A DNA stretch of 64,000 nucleotides, from NCBI GenBank assembly GCA_020024455.1, contig JAHHTU010000002.1, forward strand, positions 1-64,000, written 5' to 3'. A model generated the notes under the pieces. The model was not told the origin of the DNA and searched no databases. It saw only the letters and a list, made by a program, of their open reading frames with translations. This document shows positions 58,080 through 64,000 of the stretch, one piece after another. Made by a program: the position numbers and the translations under genes. Numbering within the stretch: the first letter of the stretch is position 1; each line of letters begins with the position of its first letter. Origin of the DNA: Anaerotignum sp. GTDB taxonomy: Bacteria; Bacillota; Clostridia; Lachnospirales; Anaerotignaceae.

Positions 58080-58664
58080 TTAGTCTAAAAATTTATCAAT
58101 TTCTGCCCATAATTCGGCAACACCTGTTTTCTTTTCGCCGCTAAACGGAATTAAAATATCCTGTTGTCCCAATCCCAATGTTTTGCGAATGACAGATAAA
58201 TGTTTTTGTATCTGACTGCGGTTGATTTTATCGGATTTGGTTGCTGCAATGATGATATCATATCCATAATGTTTCAGCCATTCATACATCATGATATCAT
58301 TTTTACCCGGCTCATGCCGAATATCAATCAATAATATGATGGCTTTCAATTCTTCTCTGTTTTCCAAATATTCTTCAATCATAGCACCCCATTTTGCAAT
58401 TTCTGTTTTGGGTGCCTTTGCATAGCCATACCCCGGCAAGTCCACCACATACATGGCATCGTTGACATCATAAAAATTGATGGTTCTTGTTTTACCGGGT
58501 TGGGAGCTGGTTCTTGCCAGTGCTTTTCTGCCCAGCATGGCATTGATGAGCGTGGATTTTCCCACATTGGATTTGCCTGCAAAGGCAATTTCGGTTTTGC
58601 CATCGGTAGGATATTGTGAAAACTTCGTACCAATCGCTGCCAATGATGATTGTTTTACTTCCAT
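58080..58664 (-). CDS. engB: ribosome biogenesis GTPase EngB (YsxC/YihA)
   Basis: This small GTPase (194 residues) helps assemble the large ribosomal subunit. The GTPase motifs are visible: G1 GKSNVGKSTLIN (30-41), G3 DLPGYG (74-79) and G4 TKSDK (about 142-146). G2 lies near residue 57-60. It starts inside the end of lon (overlap of 10 bases) and is co-transcribed with it, a gene order shared with many Firmicutes. The start follows GAAAGGGGAAAG. Confidence 0.96.
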   Translation of the reverse strand: MEVKQSSLAAIGTKFSQYPTDGKTEIAFAGKSNVGKSTLINAMLGRKALARTSSQPGKTRTINFYDVNDAMYVVDLPGYGYAKAPKTEIAKWGAMIEEYLENREELKAIILLIDIRHEPGKNDIMMYEWLKHYGYDIIIAATKSDKINRSQIQKHLSVIRKTLGLGQQDILIPFSGEKKTGVAELWAEIDKFLD

Positions 58665-61000
58665 ACACTTTCCCCTTTCGCCAATGCATGACGCAATACA
58701 TCGTCCATGGTTTTTGCCAACACAAATGTCATGCCTTCTTTGATTTCTTCTGCAATTTCATCTAAATCTTTTTCATTTTGCTGTGGCAATATCACGGTTT
58801 TGACACCTGCTTTTTTTGCCGCCAACACTTTTTCCTGCAATCCGCCAATGGCAAGCACACGCCCACGAATGGTGACTTCCCCTGTCATGGCAACATCATG
58901 CTGTATTTTTGCACCTGTCAATGCGGAAATCATGGCGGTTGTCATGGTAATCCCTGCGGAAGGCCCGTCTTTCGGTGTTGCTCCTTCGGGGATATGCATA
59001 TGCAAGTCCATAGTTTTGTAAAAATCAGGTTTGATACACAAAACATCACTTTGGGAACGGATAAATGTCATCGCTGCCTCTGCGGACTCTTTCATCACTT
59101 TCCCCAAATTACCTGTCAAACGCAATTTCCCGTCACCTGTCATGGCATTGACTTCCACAGAAAGTGTTGTACCACCTACGGCTGTCCAAGCCAATCCACG
59201 CACAATGCCCACTTGTGGCTCGTCATAAATTTGTTCTTGGCTAAATTGTGCCTTCCCCAACAACGCCTCTAAATTTTTCATGGTCACGGTCAAGGATTTC
59301 TTTTCTCCGCTGACAATGGCTTTGACGGCTTTTCTGCAAACCTGCCCAATGGTACGCTCCAACTGTCGCACGCCTGCCTCTTTTGTATATCCGTCAATCA
59401 TTTTTTCCAATGCGTCCGGTTTGATTTTGAGTTGTGTATTTTTCAAACCATGTCGTTTCATTTGTTTTTTGAGCAAATGGTCTGTTGCAATATGTTCTTT
59501 TTCTTTGGCTGTATAACTGCCCAAACGAATGACTTCCATTCTGTCTAACAATGGTTTGGGAATGGTAGATGTATCGTTTGCGGTACACATAAACAGCACT
59601 TTGGATAAATCATACGGCAATTCGATATAATGGTCACGAAATGTAAAGTTTTGTTCTCCGTCCAGCACCTCCAACAACGCTGCCGCCGGGTCACCGTTAT
59701 AAGACGCCCCCAGCTTGTCCACTTCGTCCAAAAGCATCAATGGATTGATAGTGCCTGCCTGTTTCATGGCATTGATGATACGTCCGGGCATTGCCCCCAC
59801 ATAGGTTCTGCGGTGTCCACGAATTTCTGCCTCATCTTTCACACCCCCCAATGACATACGCACATATTCTCTGTTGAGTGCCTTTGCAACAGAGCGTGCG
59901 ATGGAAGTTTTGCCTACACCGGGAGGGCCTACCAAACACAATATGGTCGCTTTTTCCTCGGGTGCATTTTTGCGTACTGCCAAATATTCCAAAACACGTT
60001 CTTTGACTTTTTCCAAGCCATAATGTTCCTGATTTAATATTTTTTCCGCCTTTTGCAAATCAAAACTTTCTTTTGTTTGCTCTCTCCAAGGCAAGTTTAA
60101 CACCGTATCAATATAATTTCTTGCCACATTGGACTCGGGAGAAGTCACAGGGATTTTGAGCATACGCTCAATTTCTTTTTCCAGTACGGTTTTGACTTCT
60201 TCGGGTGGATTTTTTTCTTGCAGACGACGGCGAAATTCTGCCGCATCTGCCCCTACACCGTCTTTGTCGCCCAATTCTTCCTGAATGACTTTCATCTGTT
60301 CCCGCAAGAAATATTCTTTTTGATTGCGGTCAATGTTGGCTTTTGTTTTGCCTTCGATTTCTCTTTTCAACTGCAATACTTTTTGCTCGTACTGCATAAT
60401 TTCAATCACTTTTTGCATACGGTCATATGGATTTAATATTTCCAATATGCGTTGTTTTTGTTCAAACGGAATTTCCAGTCCTGAAGCAATGATATCTGCC
60501 AAACGCCCCGGTTTTGTTGCCGCCATAATGCTTGGCATCAAATCCACAGCAGATGTATTGGGTAGAAATTTTGTATATGCCTCATACAATTCCTGTGCAA
60601 TACGCATTTCTGCCACCGTATGCACATCTGGCAGCCCCGGAATATCTTGTGCAATGGTTGTCACATTCGCATATTCACATCTTCTCTTTTTCTGTACGGT
60701 TTCGAGTCTTGCCCGTTCTTCGCCTTCCACAATGACGTGTGTCAAATTTCCCGGTAATTTCAAAATCTGTTTTACCACTGCCACAACACCGAATTCATAT
60801 AATCCGCCTTGTTTTGGACTGCTGTCCTCTGCATCTCGTTGTGCCACCAAAAAGATTTTTTTATCTTCTTCGTCTGCCACTTCCAATGCGTCCAAAGATT
60901 GTTGTCTGCCTACGGGAAAACTCACTGCCATATTCGGAAAAACCGTCAATCCACGCAATGCAATCAACGGCAACTGTATTTTTTCTTTTTTTTCTATCAT
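58655..61000 (-). CDS. lon: ATP-dependent protease Lon (LonA)
   Basis: The 781-residue product has the full LonA layout: N-terminal substrate domain (about 10-200), coiled-coil (about 205-260), AAA+ domain with Walker A GPPGVGKT (358-365) and Walker B LLDEVD (423-428), and a C-terminal protease domain with the catalytic S681 in DGPSAG and K724. It degrades damaged and regulatory proteins. The promoter TTGACC-17-TATAAT lies upstream. It overlaps engB. A lonB gene precedes it in the same direction. Confidence 0.97.
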   Translation of the reverse strand: MIEKKEKIQLPLIALRGLTVFPNMAVSFPVGRQQSLDALEVADEEDKKIFLVAQRDAEDSSPKQGGLYEFGVVAVVKQILKLPGNLTHVIVEGEERARLETVQKKRRCEYANVTTIAQDIPGLPDVHTVAEMRIAQELYEAYTKFLPNTSAVDLMPSIMAATKPGRLADIIASGLEIPFEQKQRILEILNPYDRMQKVIEIMQYEQKVLQLKREIEGKTKANIDRNQKEYFLREQMKVIQEELGDKDGVGADAAEFRRRLQEKNPPEEVKTVLEKEIERMLKIPVTSPESNVARNYIDTVLNLPWREQTKESFDLQKAEKILNQEHYGLEKVKERVLEYLAVRKNAPEEKATILCLVGPPGVGKTSIARSVAKALNREYVRMSLGGVKDEAEIRGHRRTYVGAMPGRIINAMKQAGTINPLMLLDEVDKLGASYNGDPAAALLEVLDGEQNFTFRDHYIELPYDLSKVLFMCTANDTSTIPKPLLDRMEVIRLGSYTAKEKEHIATDHLLKKQMKRHGLKNTQLKIKPDALEKMIDGYTKEAGVRQLERTIGQVCRKAVKAIVSGEKKSLTVTMKNLEALLGKAQFSQEQIYDEPQVGIVRGLAWTAVGGTTLSVEVNAMTGDGKLRLTGNLGKVMKESAEAAMTFIRSQSDVLCIKPDFYKTMDLHMHIPEGATPKDGPSAGITMTTAMISALTGAKIQHDVAMTGEVTIRGRVLAIGGLQEKVLAAKKAGVKTVILPQQNEKDLDEIAEEIKEGMTFVLAKTMDDVLRHALAKGESVWK

Positions 61001-61045
61001 ATTCTCTATTCACCTCTGTCAAACGGCTATAAACCTAATTTGATT

Positions 61046-61074
61046 ATTATACAACAGAACAGGCGGACGGTCAA
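61046..61074 (-). promoter_or_regulatory. promoter of lon-engB
   Basis: TTGACC (complement at 61069-61074), 17 bases and TATAAT (complement at 61046-61051) form a strong sigma-A promoter about 45 bases before the lon ATG. No clear CtsR or HrcA box is seen around it. Confidence 0.82.
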
Positions 61075-61099
61075 TTCCTAGTATTGCACAAGGTTATAT

Positions 61100-61124
61100 A
61101 AAAAAAGCAGACAAATTTGTCTGC
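61100..61124 (-). terminator. terminator of lonB
   Basis: GCAGACAAA and TTTGTCTGC form a perfect palindrome (61107-61124) followed by a T run on the minus strand. It touches the lonB stop codon. Confidence 0.82.
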
Positions 61125-62786
61125 TTACTCAAATACGCCTTTTGCGGAAAGCACTTGCGTTTGTTGCGGCGGCACCGGATTTTGCTGTTTTGCAAACACT
61201 GCACACAACAAATCTTCCACGCATTCCACACAACAAATCTCCAAGCCCAACCGTTCATACCGTTTTTGCCAGTTTGCCTTTGGAATACACACTTGTCGCA
61301 CATCTGCCTCTTTTGCCGCCTGCAATTTCTCTGTCACACCGCCCACAGGCAACACCTGTCCCGTCAGTGAAATTTCACCCGTCACTGCAATATCTCCTGC
61401 AATCGGTTTTTGTTGCCAAGCAGAATATACTGCCAAAAACATGGCAATCCCTGCAGACGGGCCATCAATGGGCATACCGCTTGGAAAATTGATATGCACT
61501 GCATATGCGTTACGGTCAAAACCATATTGTTCCAATACCGTCAATACATTTTCTGCCGAGCCACGGGCATTGCTTTTTCTGCGACTGACACCATGGGCAT
61601 TGCGAATTTCTTCTTCTTCCACAATTCCTGTGACATCTAAACGGGGCTGTCTGCTTTGTTTGACCTGCACTTCCACTGTCAGCAACAAACCACCCACACT
61701 GCCTGCCACTGCCAATCCATTCACAACACCGATGCGTGGCTTTGTACTGCTTTTTTGTTTGTACAAAGGCTGATATCTGCCGCTTTCTGCCACTTGTTCC
61801 AATTCTGCACTGCCCACATACTTTCTGCCTTTCATTTCTGCCAGAGCAACCATAGATTGCACCATATTGATGGCATCACGCCCACCGCTTGCATACATTG
61901 CAATTTGTCGGCACAATCCTTCTTCATATTGCAGCCCTGCTTGCTGCATACCATTTGCCGCAATTTGTTCTATGGCATTTTGGCTCAATCCATCAAAAAA
62001 AATTTCTGTGCAACGGGAACGCAATGCCGCAGGCAATTCTGACGGACTTCTCGTGGTTGCCCCAATCAAACGGAAATCCGCAGGCATACCATTTTGAAAA
62101 ATATCATGGATATACGGCGGTATTCTTTGATTGGATTTGCTGTAATAACTGCTTTGAAACCTTGCCACCCTGTCCTCCAACACTTTCAGCAAACGGTTCA
62201 TTTGCATGGGGTGCAATTCCCCAATTTCATCAATGAACAAAACACCACCATGTGCCTCACAAACGGCTCCGATTTGCGGCTTTGGAATCCCTGCTTGCCC
62301 CAAAGCCCCTGCCCCTTGATAGATGGGGTCATGGACAGAACCAAGCAAAGGGTCTGCGATACTGCGTTCATCAAATTGCAGTGTCGTTGCATCAATTTCC
62401 ACAAATTTTGCATCTTTTCCAAAAGGAGAGTGTTGTTTTTGTTTTGCTTCTTCCAATACCAAACGGGCAGCAGCCGTTTTCCCTACCCCCGGCGGGCCAT
62501 AAATCAAAATATGTTGTGGATTTGCAGTGCATAATGCTGCTCGCAATGCCCGAATGCCTTTTTCCTGCCCAATCACGTCCTGCAATGACTTGGGGCGTGT
62601 TTGTTCCGATAATGGCTCTGTCAATTTTGTTTGTCGCATGGTATATAATTTTTGCATTTCTTTTTCATTTTCTTCCATGGACATTCCTGTGTTGATTTGT
62701 TTGCTCTTTCGTGCGTTTCTCCAAAAATACCATGCCCCAAATGTAAAAAACAGCAGTTGTGCAAAAAACAAAAACCATTGGCTCAT
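61125..62786 (-). CDS. lonB: ATP-dependent protease LonB (sporulation-type)
   Basis: The 553-residue product has one N-terminal membrane helix (about 5-23), an AAA+ domain with GPPGVGKT (97-104) and FIDEIGELH, and a Lon protease domain with the catalytic S444 (DGPSAG) and K487. In Bacillus, LonB is a forespore protease. The C-terminal end is Lys/Cys/Val-rich rather than standard. The ATG at 62786 is placed eight bases after AGGAGG; a nearer ATG is only two bases away. The neighbourhood, lonB then lon then engB, is found in many spore formers. Confidence 0.94.
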   Translation of the reverse strand: MSQWFLFFAQLLFFTFGAWYFWRNARKSKQINTGMSMEENEKEMQKLYTMRQTKLTEPLSEQTRPKSLQDVIGQEKGIRALRAALCTANPQHILIYGPPGVGKTAAARLVLEEAKQKQHSPFGKDAKFVEIDATTLQFDERSIADPLLGSVHDPIYQGAGALGQAGIPKPQIGAVCEAHGGVLFIDEIGELHPMQMNRLLKVLEDRVARFQSSYYSKSNQRIPPYIHDIFQNGMPADFRLIGATTRSPSELPAALRSRCTEIFFDGLSQNAIEQIAANGMQQAGLQYEEGLCRQIAMYASGGRDAINMVQSMVALAEMKGRKYVGSAELEQVAESGRYQPLYKQKSSTKPRIGVVNGLAVAGSVGGLLLTVEVQVKQSRQPRLDVTGIVEEEEIRNAHGVSRRKSNARGSAENVLTVLEQYGFDRNAYAVHINFPSGMPIDGPSAGIAMFLAVYSAWQQKPIAGDIAVTGEISLTGQVLPVGGVTEKLQAAKEADVRQVCIPKANWQKRYERLGLEICCVECVEDLLCAVFAKQQNPVPPQQTQVLSAKGVFE

Positions 62787-62850
62787 ATCCATTTCCTCCT
62801 TTTTCACATAGAGGTAGTATGTGCCAAATGGTTTTGTCTATACGCATTTT

Positions 62851-63366
62851 TTATAAAATATCAGTCCCGCTTTCATGTACCCATATTTGTTTGATATGGG
62901 TATCTGTTTTTGATGTGGTAAATGCTTCGTCCAATAACTCTTGGTTTTGCAGCCAATCCCTATCTTGCGGTGGTACTGTATGATGATGCTGATGATAATA
63001 CCAACATCTATCATCTATATCCCATTTTTGTGTCTCAAACGCAATCCCATATAATATGACTTGCCAAAAGACCGCCATAACGATAACGCCCACAACCGTG
63101 CCAACACCCACAAAAACCAATGCTGCTCTTGCAAAATTTTTTCGATTTTGATTTTCTTCTTTGCGAAATGCCCAAATACATAGCATGATTATATTGACAA
63201 TTGGAATTGCTGTCACCAAAAACAGCAATACATACTCCCATACTGTCAACGGTTTTGCATCTGCTGTGCATGGTATGGATTGTTTTTGCAACGTTTTGCC
63301 ACACACCACACAATACTTGTCTTGTGCATTGACGACCGCACCGCAATGTATACATTGTTTTTCCAT
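62851..63366 (-). CDS. zinc-ribbon membrane protein, 171 aa
   Basis: The product starts with a zinc ribbon (CIHCGAVVNAQDKYCVVCG, 5-23), followed by two membrane helices (about 46-68 and 84-110) and a histidine-rich tail with WYYHQHHHTVPP (about 124-135). This ribbon-plus-helices layout is shared by many uncharacterised Clostridia proteins. The ATG at 63366 follows AAAGGCGGTG. It lies upstream of lonB on the same strand; whether they share a transcript is not clear. Function unknown. Confidence 0.68.
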   Translation of the reverse strand: MEKQCIHCGAVVNAQDKYCVVCGKTLQKQSIPCTADAKPLTVWEYVLLFLVTAIPIVNIIMLCIWAFRKEENQNRKNFARAALVFVGVGTVVGVIVMAVFWQVILYGIAFETQKWDIDDRCWYYHQHHHTVPPQDRDWLQNQELLDEAFTTSKTDTHIKQIWVHESGTDIL

Positions 63367-63443
63367 ATCACACCGCCTTTCTATCGCTCTTTTTTTCATT
63401 ATATCACAAAATATATTCCATATTCTGATAAAATTTTTATCTA

Positions 63444-63476
63444 TTGTAAACCATTTTTAATTTAATTGGTTGACTT
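63444..63476 (+). promoter_or_regulatory. BirA-type biotin operator before bioY
   Basis: TTGTAAACC (63444-63452), 15 bases and GGTTGACTT (63468-63476) match the BirA box TTGTTAACC-N15-GGTTAACAA in both halves, with the right half weaker. It overlaps the -35 box of the bioY promoter, so BirA with biotinyl-AMP should repress the gene when biotin is present. Confidence 0.8.
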
Positions 63477-63498
63477 TTGACTGAAAAAGGCTTATCCT
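63470..63498 (+). promoter_or_regulatory. bioY promoter
   Basis: TTGACT (63470-63475), 17 bases and TATCCT (63493-63498) are a plausible sigma-A promoter covered by the BirA box. Confidence 0.6.
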
Positions 63499-63524
63499 CA
63501 AAAACAAAAAAGGAGGTCTTACGC

Positions 63525-64000
63525 ATGACAACAACAAAAACATATACCACAACCGCATTGATGACAGCCGTCATTTGCATACTTGCACCCATCAGTATCC
63601 CCATTCCCGTCAGCCCTGTGGCACTGACACTTTGCACATTCGCCATTTATCTCACTGCTTACATACTGCCCCCAAGGCAGGCACTGGCAAGTGTTGGCTT
63701 ATACTTGCTTTTGGGTGCTATCGGATTGCCTGTTTTTTCTGGTTATGCTGGTGGCATTTCCCGCTTTGCCTCTCCCGGTGGTGGGTATTTAATCGGATAT
63801 CTGTTTTTGATTTCCATCAGTAGTTTTTTTATATACCGCTTTCCAAAACGTGCCTTTTTTCAAATCGGCGGTATGTTTTTGGCAACACTGGTCACATATA
63901 CCATCGGCACTGCTTATATGGCACATCTGACAAATGCCACATTTTTACAAACACTGCCTATGGGTGCTTTGGTATTTTTACCATTGGATACTGTAAAAAT
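63525..64000 (+). CDS. bioY: BioY biotin transporter, partial
   Basis: BioY is the substrate-binding S component of the ECF-type biotin transporter. The reading frame begins at the ATG after AGGAGG and runs off the window end, so only the first 158 residues are seen. It is a chain of membrane helices with PISIPIPVSPVALTLCTFAIYL (about 22-43) and GYAGGISRFASPGGGYLIGY (about 72-91), the biotin-binding motifs. A BirA-type operator precedes it. Whether the ECF modules are encoded next door cannot be seen. Confidence 0.93.
   Translation, partial: MTTTKTYTTTALMTAVICILAPISIPIPVSPVALTLCTFAIYLTAYILPPRQALASVGLYLLLGAIGLPVFSGYAGGISRFASPGGGYLIGYLFLISISSFFIYRFPKRAFFQIGGMFLATLVTYTIGTAYMAHLTNATFLQTLPMGALVFLPLDTVK

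Noticed and set aside
1..64000. Mobile elements, CRISPR array, prophage or integrated island
   Set aside because: I found no transposase, integrase, phage gene or regularly spaced repeat; gene order and base composition look even throughout.

Overview
This 64 kb window looks like chromosome of an anaerobic, endospore-forming member of the Clostridia. The evidence is an Rnf ion-pumping complex, sporulation and germination genes (spoIIR, sleB, a gerA-type tricistron, lonB), a T-box ahead of alaS, sigma-54, AT-rich DNA and dense short-gap operons. A Lachnospirales or Clostridium cluster XIVb (Anaerotignum-like) host is my inference from gene order and protein style; nothing in the sequence proves it. 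I see no insertion sequence, prophage, CRISPR array or rRNA. There is one tRNA (Leu, anticodon CAG).

Layout. 0.2-1.5 kb: brnQ. 1.6-4.6 kb (minus): alaS behind a T-box leader with an alanine GCA specifier and a strong promoter. 4.6-7.8 kb (minus): rpoN, a MocR-type regulator and a small unknown gene, probably one operon. 8.1-13.4 kb (plus): rnfCDGEAB with its own promoter and terminator. 13.6-22.9 kb (plus): a long cell-shape and division run, mreB-mreC-mreD-mrdA-minC-minD-minE-rodA, continuing into an mgsA-like gene and a DUF1294 gene. 23-28.1 kb (minus): sleB, spoIIR and a gerA-type operon, with candidate sigma-F and sigma-G promoters. 28.2-31.4 kb (minus): recU-tldD-pmbA. 31.5-34 kb (minus): an FMN-riboswitch-controlled MATE transporter and a divergent polysaccharide deacetylase. 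34-43 kb: mixed housekeeping genes (xpt with twin operators, a thioesterase, efp, yqeG, an M29 aminopeptidase, murG, HIT, CarD) and several small unknown genes. 43.3-44.6 kb: tRNA-Leu, an acidic orphan and a SUKH-like gene. 44.6-50.4 kb (minus): ltaE, an ABC-F ATPase, a lipoprotein, DUF58 and MoxR. 50.6-54.5 kb: an AI-2E-type permease, a CPBP protease, then a PadR regulator with a HAAS-SEDS fusion. 54.6-63.4 kb: trmB, a DUF6128-like gene, CYTH, DJ-1, engB, lonA, lonB and a zinc-ribbon membrane protein. The window ends inside bioY, which has a BirA-type operator.

How the parts fit. Rnf couples ferredoxin oxidation to NAD reduction and ion export. The mre/mrd/min/rod run builds and positions the cell wall synthesis machinery. 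SpoIIR, the Ger proteins, SleB and LonB belong to the spore cycle. Several single genes carry recognisable control elements: the T-box, the FMN riboswitch, the PadR inverted repeat, the BirA box and the twin palindromes before xpt.

Most unusual points: a SEDS-like protein fused to a HAAS domain that appears to lack the catalytic aspartate and is encoded behind its presumed PadR partner; an MgsA homologue with most of its active-site residues changed; a MATE transporter under an FMN riboswitch; and xpt controlled by twin palindromes where no purine riboswitch can be seen.
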